Assembly (NCBI GenBank): GCA_021464245.1
Contig: JADCRB010000020.1
Coordinates: 454,502-518,501, forward strand
Length of the DNA: 64,000 nucleotides
Reading direction: 5' to 3'
From: Carallia brachiata
Taxonomy: Eukaryota > Streptophyta > Magnoliopsida > Malpighiales > Rhizophoraceae
How positions within the stretch are numbered: position 1 is the first letter of the stretch; every line of letters begins with the position of its first letter. Below, one piece after another: positions 37,345-48,813 of the stretch. Position numbers and translations under genes: made by a program. A model generated the notes under the pieces. It saw only the letters and a program-made list of their open reading frames with translations. It did not search any database and was not told where the DNA came from.

Positions 37345-40283
37345 GGATGATTCTTCCACTCAACTCTCGTCAGGTCTCCAAATTAACGTGACAGTCGCAC
37401 GAAAATATTTTTTCCTTAATTTCTGGTATGTTCTTTAAGGCTTTCGTTACATGACATGAACAACCAGTCTTATTTTGTTTTTACTGTGTTATTGGCCGCT
37501 AAAAAATAACATTTTGTGCAAAAAGAAATTAGCATATAATTTTTTTATTAACTCAAATCTACTGTGTAGAAAAATAACGCTGATTCTTCAGATCATATAC
37601 TTTTATTCATTTGTTAATTACAATTTACGAGTTAAAAAAAAATACATAGATATCCTATAGGCTGTGCGTACGTGTGCGTGATGAGAGATTGGCAACAGCA
37701 TTGGTATTTATTTTCTTTTTTATACATGCAATTGTAATCTCGTGAAGTTGTGTATTTTCGGCCTTTTACCTATGTCGAGGGCCAGAAAGGAGAAAGTGTT
37801 GGCCGTTGATGGAAGGATCTCTGCGAGTGCGAGCTTACGCAAGGCACTTGGCATTTAATCAAGTTAAAGTTGGAGGCAATTGAAAAGTGTGAACTGGCGG
37901 GCAGTTCGTTTCGGTTTGGGCTTTTAATTGAGGATTGACGTAGAACGGTCAACCCATTATTTTTTACTTGTACTTTTTTCTCTACCGCATATGATTCTCT
38001 TTGTTAAATCTCTCTCTTTCTCTCTCTCTCTTCCCCTCTCTATCTCCCTTTTGTTCCTCTTATTTAATTTTCATCACTGTATATCATCTGTATCTCGAGT
38101 ATTTTTTACCGAAAAAAATTTACCGACAGCAGAGTGAGAACCATGCGGTAAACTTACGTTAATGCGGTGTAATATTGTCAAAAAATCAATTGAATTAGCA
38201 AAACAAAGATTTTTCTATCTTCACCCGATCTTTTAGACTCTATTTACTCTACCTCTCTCTTTTTATTTTATCTTTCTCTCCACATGACTTCTCTATCTAT
38301 ACTGTCTTTATCTCCCTATTTTAGTTTCAAATTTTCTTTTCGGTGTACGTTTGCTCTTTTATCGAGGACATCCTAAAGAAAAGGCTGAATTAACTAGCCT
38401 TCAAAGGAGATGTGATCATAAAATTTGGAATCTAAGTTGATTCACTTTGAAAAACTAATTGCGGTTCCTACTTTTGCTTTAATTCGAACAGCATCTAATG
38501 ATTGGATTTATTTTGCAATTAAACAAACTTTGTCCTAGCATCATCTGACAACTTCATGTTACCACGAAAAAAACGATAAAAAGTTGTTTTTCTCTAAATG
38601 GATTTTTTTTCTCTTTATTATCATTTTATGAGGTTTATTATAAATCAAAGTAATATGACATATTTTAGGTAAATAAAAGATAGTTTTGACGGAGAGAGTG
38701 ATATTGGTCTTGGCTTAAGGTATCTCTTCTCACAATATAATAGAGTAAGGAAAATTTTGATGGTTTTGTTGCAAATTTGAAATTTTTAATGATGTAAGCC
38801 GTTCATTCAAAGACAAAGGTGGACAAAGAAAGAGAGAGAAACATTTGTATTTCATCTAACTTAAACGATCTTAAAACGGAAAGGAATTAAAGATGCGTTA
38901 CAAAAATTTTAAGGTAACATTTATCTCATCCCCTCCTATAAAAACACTATTCGATGACCATTTAAATTCATTCCAAACAAATAACAAAAAAAATATAACA
39001 TATACATTTGGAATCAACCAAGATGGCAGGCGTCAACCACCCCATCATCATGGCTGCATTCTTAGTTAGTGGAATATTGCTTATGGCACCTAAAACTACC
39101 ACTGCAATTTTCTCTAAAACACCCACACCTTTGCAAGCAGCAAGACCTGGAGATTCTATATCCTGGGATCAATGTACAGCAAAGTATAGTAAGGATTGTT
39201 CAGACGAGTACTTCTCAACGATATTTCACAATGCAACAACGTCTGACCAATGCTGTTCAGAGCTTGCCGGGTGGGACCCATCATGCTACGATGAATTTGT
39301 AAGTTATATCAAATCTAAAGAACAATATAGGCAGCGTTTGTCAGAATATTTGACAAAGACTGAACAATTATATAAGCGGTGTGCTGTAAAAAGCTAACTC
39401 CCCTGTCCTTGCTTAAAAAGAACACACATCCTATGTGCGGTACAATGATGTATATGCGGAATGCCGACAAGAGCTTTCCATGACCAACAAATATAATAAA
39501 AAGAATCCTTTGAATTATTTTGGATTTACAAATATCAAATGGTATCAAAGGAGGGGAAAAAAACTACATTATAATATTTTTGAAATTCAAACAAAAAACA
39601 ATAATAGTAATCATCGTAGGATAATACCAAAGTCAAAATATTAGGCAACAAAAACAACGATAAAAATCTTACATTATAAACAAACATGTTTGTAACCTTT
39701 TAACTTGAGATTTTCTCTTCAACTTCTATTTTTGAAATTCCAACTAAAAACACTACGAAGAAAAGTCGGAGTGCTGGTTATCATCATATTTTGAATTGTA
39801 CGATTCTCTGTACTCCTAGAATAATCTTGATGAGTCTAAACTACGACGAACCCAATTTGGAACCATCTCTGGCAAGATTGAAAAAGCGGTTTCAACGGGG
39901 TCATATGTAGTAAGGTGAAAGAGATGCAGCTGTCAGTTTGCTCTTGGAATTTTTTTGCGGTTCTCAAATTTTTTAATACATTTGTTTTTTGTCAGCCGAC
40001 ATGCGTAATATGTCTCCCACGCCATCATCCACACGAGACACTGTTTCTTGCGTTTGTGGAAATGACGTGAAAAAGAAAAGATGCAATTGTTGGAGTTTAA
40101 CCGACTCAAAAAAGCAGAATTGTTTAAGTGCACGTGAGCAAAATATTAAATAACAAAATCAAAAAAAAAAAAAAAAAGAGTTGAAGCACAAGGCTTCAAG
40201 TCTCAAGTGGATCAAAAATAAAACAGAAGAAGGTTCAAAGAACAAGACCTACATTTACTCAGGACAAACAGGCAGAGCACTGA
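37345..40283 (+). repeat. Tandem unit 7
   Basis: Length 2939 bp. Its first 850 bp are a diverged version shared only with unit 8 (ggatgattcttccac at the start; ggtctccaaattaac; catgaacaaccag), indicating that one of these two units was copied from the other recently. Confidence 0.9.
39023..39397 (+). CDS. Prolamin-like secreted cysteine-rich protein, copy 7 (intact)
   Basis: 124 residues, six cysteines at 51, 59, 77, 78, 88 and 120, NATT at 70, signal peptide to about 27 with LLMAP. It differs from copy 2 only by T22A and H105R plus six silent changes. TATA box at 38937. Last intact gene of the array before the rearranged end. Predicted secreted, disulfide-bonded, without an obvious enzymatic function. 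Confidence 0.85.
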   Translation: MAGVNHPIIMAAFLVSGILLMAPKTTTAIFSKTPTPLQAARPGDSISWDQCTAKYSKDCSDEYFSTIFHNATTSDQCCSELAGWDPSCYDEFVSYIKSKEQYRQRLSEYLTKTEQLYKRCAVKS

Positions 40284-43193
40284 GGATGATTCTTCCACTC
40301 AACTCTCGTCAGGTCTCCAAATTAACGGACAGTCGCACGAAAATATTTTTTCCTTAATTTCTGGTATGTTCTTTAAGGCTTTCGTTACATGACATGAACA
40401 ACCAGTCTTATTTTGTTTTTACTGTGTTATTGGCCGCTAAAAAATAACATTTTGTGCAAAAAGAAATTAGCATATAATTTTTTTATTAACTCAAATCTAC
40501 TGTGTAGAAAAATAACGCTGATTCTTCAGATCATATACTTTTATTCATTTGTTAATTACAATTTACGAGTTAAAAAAAAATACATAGATATCCTATAGGC
40601 TGGTGCGTACGTGTGCGTGATGAGAGATTGGCAACAGCATTGGTATTTATTTTCTTTTTTATACATGCAATTGTAATCTCGTGAAGTTGTGTATTTTCGG
40701 CCTTTTACCTATGTCGAGGGCCAGAAACGAGAAAGTGTTGGCCGTTGATGGAAGGATCTCTGCGAGTGCGAGCTTACGCAAGGCACTTGGCATTTAATCA
40801 AGTTAAAGTTGGAGGCAATTGAAAAGTGTGAACTGGCGGGCAGTTCGTTTCGGTTTGGGCTTTTAATTGAGGATTGACGTAGAACGGTCAACCCATTATT
40901 TTTTACTTGTACTTTTTTCTCTACCGCATATGATTCTCTTTGTTAAATCTCTCTCTTTCTCTCTCTCTCTTCCCCTCTCTATCTCCCTTTTGTTCCTCTT
41001 ATTTAATTTTCATCACTGTATATCATCTGTATCTCGAGTATTTTTTACCGAAAAAAATTTACCGACAGCAGAGTGAGAACCATGCGGTAAACTTACGTTA
41101 ATGCGGTGTAATATTGTCAAAAAATCAATTGAATTAGCAAAACAAAGATTTTTCTATCTTCACCCGATCTTTTAGACTCTATTTACTCTACCTCTCTCTT
41201 TTTATTTTATCTTTCTCTCCACATGACTTCTCTATCTATACTGTCTTTATCTCCCTTTAGTTTCAAATTTCTTTCGGTGTACGTTTGCTCTTTTATCGAG
41301 GACATCCTAAAGAAAAGGCTGAATTAACTAGCCTTCAAAGGAGATGTGATCATAAAATTTGGAATCTAAGTTGATTCACTTTGAAAAACTAATTGCGGTT
41401 CCTACTTTTGCTTTAATTCGAACAGCATCTAATGATTGGATTTATTTTGCAATTAAACAAACTTTTTCCAAGCATCATCTGACAACTTCATGTTACCACG
41501 AAAAAAAACGATAAAAAGGTTTTTCTCTAATGGATTTTTTTCTCTTTATTATCATTTTATGAGGTTTATTATAAATCAAAGTAATATGACATTTTTAAAT
41601 AAAAATAGTTTTGACAGAGAGAGTGATATTGGTCTTGGCTTAAGGTATCTCTTCTCACAATATAAAAGAGAGAAAAATTTGATGGGTTGTTGCAAATTTG
41701 AAATTTTTAATGATGTAAGCCGTTCATTCAAAGACAAAGGTGGACAAAGAAAGAGAGAGAAACATTTGTATTTCATCTAACTTAAACGATCTTAAAACGG
41801 AAAGGAATTAAAGATGCGTTACAAAAATTTTAAGGTAACATTTATCTCATCCCCTCCTATAAAAACACTATTCGATGACCATTTAAATTCATTCCAAACA
41901 AATAACAAAAAAAAATAACATATACATTTGGAATCAACCAAGATGGCAGGCGTCAACCACCCCATCATCATGGCTGCATTCTTAGTTAGTGGAATATTGC
42001 TTATGGCACCTAAAACTACCACTGCAATTTTCTCTAAAACACCCACACCTTTGCAAGCAGCAAGACCTGGAGATTCTATGTCCTGGGATCAATGTACAGC
42101 AAAGTATAGTAAGGACTGTCAGACGAGTACTTCACACGGTATTTTCACAATGCAACAACGTCTGACCAATGCTGTTCAGAGCTTGCCGGGTGGGACCCAT
42201 CATGCTACGATGAATTTGTAAGTTATATCAAATCTAAAAACAATATAGGCAGCATTTGTCAGAATATTTGACAAAGACTGAACAATTATAAGCGGTGTGC
42301 TGTAAAAAGCTAACTCCCCTGTCCTGCTTAAAAAGAACACACATCCTATGTGCGGTACAATGATGTATATGCGGAATGCCGACAAGAGCTTTCCATGACC
42401 AACAAATATAATAAAAAGAATCCTTTGAATTATTTTGGATTTACAAATATCAATGGTATCAAAGGAGGGGAAAAACTACATTATAATATTTTTGAAATTC
42501 AAACAAAAAACATAATAGTCATCGTAGGATAATACCAAAGTCAAAATATTAGGCAACAAAAACAACGATAAAAATCTTACATTATAAACAAACATGTTTG
42601 CAACCTTTTATCTTGGATTTTCTCTTCAACTCTATTTTTGAAATTCCAACTAAAAAACTACGAAGAAAGTCGGAGTGCTGGTTATCATCATATTTTGAAT
42701 TGTACGATTCTCTGTACTCCTAGAATAATCTTGATGAGTCTAAACTACGACGAACCCAATTTGGAACCATCTCTGGCAAGATTGAAAAAGCGGTTTCAAC
42801 GGGGTCATATGTAGTAAGGTGAAAGAGATGCAGCTGTCAGTTTGCTCTTGGAATTTTTTTGCGGTTCTCAAATTTTTTAATACATTTGTTTTTTGTCAGC
42901 CGACATGCGTAAATATGTCTCCCACGCCATCATCCACACGAGACACTGTTTCTTGCGTTTGTGGAAATGACGTGAAAAAGAAAAGATGTAATTGTCGGAG
43001 TTTAATCGACTCAAAAAAGCAGAATTGTTTAAGTGCACGTGAGCAAAAATATTAACCATAAACAAAAATTAAAAAAAAAAACGAAAGAGTTGAAGCACAA
43101 GGCTTTCAAGTCTCAACTGGATCAAAAATAAAGCAGAAGAAGGTTCAAAGAACAAGAACTACAGTTACTCACGACAAACAGGCAGAGCATTGA
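40284..43193 (+). repeat. Tandem unit 8
   Basis: Length 2910 bp, shortest complete unit. 5' part shared with unit 7; gene broken; type II 3' region. Many small deletions at 41250-41680 and 42110-42670. Confidence 0.9.
41943..42312 (+). pseudogene. Prolamin-like gene, copy 8 (frameshifted)
   Basis: Reads normally to KDC (C59), with SMS as in copy 3, then a missing base shifts the frame and the product ends at 42221 with an unrelated tail. At least two more small deletions occur between 42120 and 42300, including the A-run loss seen in copies 1 and 4. The CC pair and C88 codons are still recognisable in another frame. TATA box at 41858. Not expected to give a normal protein unless the indels are base errors. 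Confidence 0.75.
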
Positions 43194-44236
43194 GGAAGAT
43201 TTCTCTACTTATCTCTCGTCAGGTCTCCAAATTAACGTGGCAGTCGCATGAAAATGTTTTTCCTTAATTTCAGGTATGTTTGTTAAGGCTTTCATTACAT
43301 GACATGAGGAACCATTCTTATTTTGTTTTTACTGTGTTATTAGCTGCTAAAATATAACATTTTCTGCGAAAAGAAATTAGTTTTTACTTGTACGTTTTTC
43401 TCTACTTTATATGATACTCTTTATTAAATATCTCTCTTCCCCTTTTTATCTCCTTTTGTTCTTCTTTTTTATTTTCATCACTGTACATCATCTGTATCTC
43501 GAGTATTTTTGACTGAAAAAAATTTAACAATAGTAGAGTGAGAATAATGTGGTAAACTTATGTTGATGCGGTGTAATACAGTCAAAAAATCAATTGAATT
43601 AGAAAAAGAATCATTTTTCTGTCTTCACCCAGTCTTTTAGACTCTATTTACTCTACCTCTCTCTGTTTATTTTATCTTTCTCTCCACATAGCTTCCCTAT
43701 CTATGTTGTCTTTATCTCTCTATTTTAGTTTCAAATTTTCTCTGTGATGTATGTTTGCTCTTTTATCTCTCTAAAAAAAAGTTGAATTGCCTAGCCTTCG
43801 AAAGAGATGTAAGTGTAAAATTTGGAATCTAAGTTGATTCACTTTGAAAGACTAATTGCGGTTCCTACTTTTTCTTTAATTCGAAGAGCATCTAATGTTT
43901 GGATTTATTTTTCAATGAAACAAACTTTGTCTTAGCATCATCTGACAACTTCATGTTACCATGAAAAAAATGTTAAAAAGTGGTTTTTCTCTGAATGGAT
44001 TTTTTTTCTCTTTATTGTCATTTTATGAGGTTTATTATAAATCAAAGTAATATGACGTCTTTTAGGTAAATAAGAGATAGTTTTGATAGAGAGAGTGATA
44101 TTGGTCTTGGCGTAAGGTATTTCTTCTCGTAATATACAAGAGTAGGAAAAATTTTGATGGTCATGTTGCAAACCATCAAAATTTTTAATGAGATAAGTTG
44201 TTCAGTCAAAGATAAAAGTTGACAAAGAAAGAGAAA
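43194..44236 (+). repeat. Tandem unit 9, partial and diverged
   Basis: Begins at the usual phase but is more diverged than units 1-8. It lacks about 430 bp (junction at 43380, gaaattag joined to tttttacttg), which removes the GC-richer spacer. It then continues through the pyrimidine block and upstream promoter to the purine stretch GACAAAGAAAGAGAAAG, where homology stops at 44236. The TATA box and gene that should follow about 100-190 bp later are absent. The next sequence is unrelated junction DNA. Confidence 0.85.
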
Positions 44237-44380
44237 GGTATATGGACTGTAATGGTGAGTAGTCAAAAATCATGCATACATCTGCCCCCCGTTATGAAAT
44301 CAAATTTTAAAGGTGTGGGGGGCAGCCTATGCACCTATGGAATTTAATCAAAAATTGTATTTTTTTTATTCATTTGTTAA
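44237..44380. other. Junction between the array and the inverted unit
   Basis: Starts with a 21-bp sequence (ggtatatgga..., 44237-44257) that is repeated in direct orientation at 47423-47443, beyond the inverted unit. It then has an imperfect inverted repeat at 44272-44336 with perfect cores CTGCCCCCC and GGGGGGCAG. Just before 44381 the motif attcatttgtta forms a small palindrome with aacaaatgaat. Confidence 0.7.
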
Positions 44381-47349
44381 ATTGTAATTAACAAATGAAT
44401 AAAGGTGTATGATCTGAACAATCAGGGTTATTTTTCTACACAATCGATCTTAGTTAATAAAAAAAATTACATTCTAATTTCTTTTTGCACAAAATGCTAT
44501 TTTTAATTGGCCTATAGCACAGTAAAAATAAAATAAGATTGATTCTTCATGTCATGTAATGAAACTTTTAACAAATATACCAGAAATTGAGGAAAAATAT
44601 TTTCACGTGACTGTCACATTAATTTTTAGACATGGCGAGAGTTGAGTCGAGGAATCTTCCTTAGTGCTGTGCATGTTTGTCATGATTAATAGTAAGTCTT
44701 GTTCCTTGAACTTTTTTCTTTTTTATTTTTGATCCACTTGAGACTTGAAGCCTTGTGCATCAACTCTTTTGTTTTTTGTTTTTCATTTTTGCTTAGGCCA
44801 AAATATCGCATTAATATTTTTACTCACATGCACTTAAACATTTCAAGTTTTTTGAGTCGATTAAAATCTTACTATTAGATCCCTTTTTTTCACGTTATTT
44901 TCACTAATGCAAGAAACAGTGTCTCATGTAGATAATGGCGTGGGAGACATATATTCACATGTCAACTGACAAAAAACAAATGTATTAAAAAAATTTGAGA
45001 ACTAAAAAAAAAATTCCAAAAGCTACATCTTTTTTACCTTACTATATAATGACCCCTTTGAAACCGCTTTTTCAATCTTGCCAGAGATGGTTCCAAATTG
45101 GGTTCATCGTAGTTTAGGCTCATCAATATTATTCTAGGAGTACAGAGAATCGTACAATTAAAAATCTGATGATAATCAGCACTCCGACTTTTCTTCGCAA
45201 TTTTTTTTAGTTGGAATTTCCAAAATAGAAGTTGAAGAGAAAATCCCAAGATAAAAGGCTACAAGCATGTTTATTTATAATGTAAGATTTTTATCGTTGT
45301 TTTTTGTTGCCTAATATTTTGACTTTGGTATTATTCTACGATGATTACTATTATTGTTTTTAGTTTGAATTTTAAAAATAATGTAAAGCAGTTTTTTTTC
45401 CCCTCCATTGATACCATTTGATATTTGTAAATCTAAAATAATTCAAAGGATTCTTTTTATTATATTTGTTGGTCATGAAAAGCTCTTGTTGGCATTCCAC
45501 ATATACATTATTGTACTGCACATAAGATGTGTGTTTTTTTTAAGCAATGATAGCAGCGTTAGCTTTCACAGCACAACGCTTTTATAATTCTTTAATCTTT
45601 GTCAAATATTCTGACAAACGCTGCCTATATTGTTTTTTATATTAGATATAACTTTCGAATTCATCGTAGCAAGTTAGGTCCCACCCAGCAAACTCTAAAC
45701 AACATTGATCAGACATTGTTCCATTAAAAAATATTATTGAGAAGTACTCGTCTAAACATTCTTTACTATACTTTGCTGTGCATTGATCCCAAGATATAGA
45801 ATCTCCAGGCCTTGCTGGTTGCAAAGATGTGGGTGCTTTAGAAAAAATTACAGTGGTAGTTTTAGGTGCCATCAGCAATATTCCACTAACTAAGAATATA
45901 GCCATGATGATAAAGTGGTTGACTCCTGCCATCTTAGTTGATTCCAAATATATATGTTGTATTTTTTTGTTATTTGTTCGAAATAAATTTAAATAGTAAT
46001 CAAATAGTGTTTTTATAGGAGGGGATAAGATAAATGTTACCTTAAAATTTTTATAACACATCTTTAATTCCTTTCCCTTTAGATCGTTTAAGTAAGATCA
46101 AATACGAATGTTTCTCTTTCTCTTTCTTTGTCCACTTTTGTCTTTGAATGAACAACTTACATCATAAAAAATTTTGAATTTGCAACATGAACATAAAAAT
46201 TTTTCTTACTCTTTTATATTGTTAGAAGGGATGCCTTAAGCCAAGACCAATATCACTCTCTCTAGCAAAACTATCTCTTATTTACCTAAAATATGTCATA
46301 TTACTTTAATTGATAATAAACCTTATAACATGAGAATAAAGAGAAAAAAATCATTTAGAGAAAAAACCACTTTTTATTGTTTTTTTTTTCATGGTAACAT
46401 GAAGTTGTCAGATGATGCTAAGATAGAGTTTGTTTAATTGTAAAATAAATGCAATCATTAGATGCTCTTCGAATTAAAGCAAAAGTATGAACCGCAATTA
46501 GTTTTTTAAAGTGAATTAACTTAGATTCCAAATTTTACGCTTACATCTCCTTCGAAGACTAGGTAATTCAGCTTTGTCTTTAGGATGTTCTCGATAAAAG
46601 AGCAAATGTACACTGCAGAGAAAATTTGAAACTAAAATAGGGAGATGAAGACAAAATAGATAGAGAAGTCACTTGGAAAGAGATAAAATAAAAAGAGCGA
46701 GGTAGAGTAAATAGAGTGAAAAAGACCAGTGAAGATAGAAAAATGATTCTTTTTTTCTAATTCAATTGATTTTTTTACTATATTACACCGCATTAACGTG
46801 AGTTTATCGTATTGTTCTCACTCTGCTGTCATTAAATTTTTTTCAGTAAAAAGTACTAGAGATACAAATGATATACAAAGAAGATAATTAAAAAAGAAAA
46901 AAAAGGGAGATAGAGAGGAGGAGAGAGAGAGAAATTGAGAGAATTAATAAAGAGAATCATATAAGGTACAAAAAAAAGTATAAGTGAAAAATAATGGGTT
47001 GACTGTTGTACTTCGATCTCCAATTAAAAGCCCAAACTGAAACGAACTGCTTGCCAGTCCTCACTTTTCAATTGCCTCCAACTTTAACTTGATAAAATGC
47101 CAAGTGCCTTCTGTATGCTCGCACTCACAGAGATCCTTCCATCAATGGCAAACACTTTCTCATTTGTGGTCCTCGCCAAAGGTAAAAGGCTGAAAATACA
47201 CAACGTCACGAGATTACAATTGCATGTATAAAAAAGAAAATAAATATCAAGGTTATTGCTAAGCTCATCACGAACACGTCTGCACCAATCTATAGGGTAT
47301 CTATGTATTTTTTTAACTAGTAAATTGTAATTAACAAATGAATAAAGGT
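44381..47349 (-). repeat. Inverted unit (unit 10), circularly permuted
   Basis: One unit in reverse orientation, diverged to about the same visible degree as unit 9. Reading leftward it begins in the 5' spacer of the unit, passes promoter, gene (45932-45642) and 3' region, crosses the unit boundary near 44660 and ends in the same 5' spacer sequence where it began. The 26-bp sequence attgtaatta...aaaggt is present at both ends (44381-44406 and 47324-47349), 2943 bp apart, equal to one period. Confidence 0.85.
45642..45932 (-). pseudogene. Prolamin-like gene, inverted copy (premature stop)
   Basis: The ATG at 45932 gives 96 residues. Signal peptide (IIMAIFLVSGILLMAP) and the first five cysteines are kept, but many residues differ from the array consensus (H6 region NHFIIM, TTTVIF, SKAPTSLQP, SIIFFNGTMSDQ). 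It then stops directly after ESYI, where the other copies continue. The glycosylation site becomes NGT. The codons for the remaining C-terminal helix and KRCAV can still be followed leftward with a second stop. TATA box at 46017 on the minus strand. Intact to C88, so a truncated product is possible, but loss of C120 argues for a pseudogene. Confidence 0.75.
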
Positions 47350-47499
47350 AATTAACAACTTATAAAAATTGTAATGGTGATTAACAAATGAATAAAAGGT
47401 ATACAATTTATGGTATCTATAGGGTATATGGACTGTAATGGTGGATCTGTTAGTTGTAATTAACAGATCCTAATTTTAGCTAATGTAACGGTGGATAGT
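47350..47499. other. Right junction of the inverted unit
   Basis: Contains two further imperfect copies of the aacaaatgaataaa motif (near 47333 and 47383) and the second 21-bp direct repeat (47423-47443), and then gttagttgtaattaacagatc. Simple-sequence-like filler between the inverted unit and the plus-strand block. Confidence 0.5.
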
Positions 47500-48110
47500 G
47501 ACCATCATTGCTGTCATTACAAGTTTATTAATGGACTGTAATTCAATATCATATCTCCATCTACGAACACTACCTTGCGTCTGTTCATTATATATGTCCA
47601 GCCAAATAATAAGGTGGCAGTAGGGTCAAGCCCAAAAAGGCTTCCGTAGGTTCACCACTTACAAATATTATTTTTTAAAAAACTTTTATTATTGATGGCT
47701 AATCTCCACATTATTCTTTTTATTTTTTGGTATAATTGACAGATTTTGAAAATCTTGACGAAGTCCTAATTATAGTTTTCGAGGTAAAATTTTCAACATT
47801 TAGTGTTTATTTGTGCAATTCTCTATGACTGGTTTTGCACAGACAAAAGCAAAAAAAAAAAAAAAAAAAAAGCATGATTAGTTTCTCCGCTCTTACCCAC
47901 TTACTGCTTCATAACTTAAGTAACAGTTTACTTATAAAACAGTGTTGACAAGACTTGTAATAAAAAATTATAATAATAAATTATAAAAAAATAGGAAAAC
48001 ATGAAAAATTAATGCAAAACCTTTGAAAATATGTTAAGACAAAAATTTAAAGAAGTGTAATTTTCAAAAATACATTCCAAGCCTTCCAAGAGATTTGAAG
48101 GAAGGGGGCA
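47500..48110 (+). repeat. Inverted partial copy of the segmental block
   Basis: Matches copy B (15960-16440) in reverse complement: the atatttgta.gtggt segment, the exon-2-like stretch (F-E-N-L-D-E-V-L near 47750, then GTAAAA), and ccaagccttccaag near 48078 matching cttggaaggcttgg at 5131. The 47515-47610 part (tggactgtaattcaa ... atatgtccagccaaat) is repeated at 54345-54430. Confidence 0.65.
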
Positions 48111-48813
48111 AAGAAAAAACATTCGTGCTTGTTTGAGTTGATTTTGAGATTTTTAAGACATAAGTCTCTAACAAAGTCTTATGAACATTGCATTCCTCTT
48201 GTTCTTGCGTACACTTTTGGTTGCTCTCTTCTGAAATGTGCTCGTAATGCAACAACCCTTTCATCTTATCCTCAGAATTGTTGGTCAGGTACTGTTTGCT
48301 GCCCTATACCCTTTTTCCACTTTGCTAGCTGGAACTTCTATTCAACAAGTTCTTTAGAAAGTGCCACAGTTTGAGCATTCAAACAAGAATATGCTAAGAT
48401 AAACTTTTCTGTTAATAGAATCAACTCATAAATTGTCTCTTTTTCTGCTTATGGTTGTAAAAAAATTTTGCTGGTTTGCACTTGAGTAAAGAAAAAACTT
48501 GTTCGTTATTATTTTTTGATGTAGTTGTGGATATTTGGTTTGTCAGTGATGTGTCTATTACTTCATTTTTAGCCCTGACAGTACTCAGTCATATGTCTTT
48601 CTGTAATGAAAGGATCTCCAATTGACTTGCACTTTGCACTAGGTACCCTAATTTTAATAAGAAAAGAACATTTCAGTGTTCTTTGCAAAAAAGTATAGCA
48701 TGTTTTATCCAGCTAAAGATGGTTATATTATTCATATTCATAGGTGTACTGCCTTGATCTGCTTTCTGCTTCTACACCTCTCATCTATTCCTAGTGTTTT
48801 TTTTTTTTTTAGT
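48111..48813. other. Upstream region of the AGO4-like fragment
   Basis: No clear gene. A frame at 48129-48374 (plus) is open for 81 codons but resembles nothing known. Sequence just before 48814 has a long T run ending in AG, compatible with a 3' splice site before the AGO-like ATG. Confidence 0.35.

Noticed and set aside
19770..44236. The regular array as a CRISPR-like or rDNA/satellite repeat
   Set aside because: Period is 2.93 kb with coding sequence in each unit; no rRNA sequence and no short spaced repeats.
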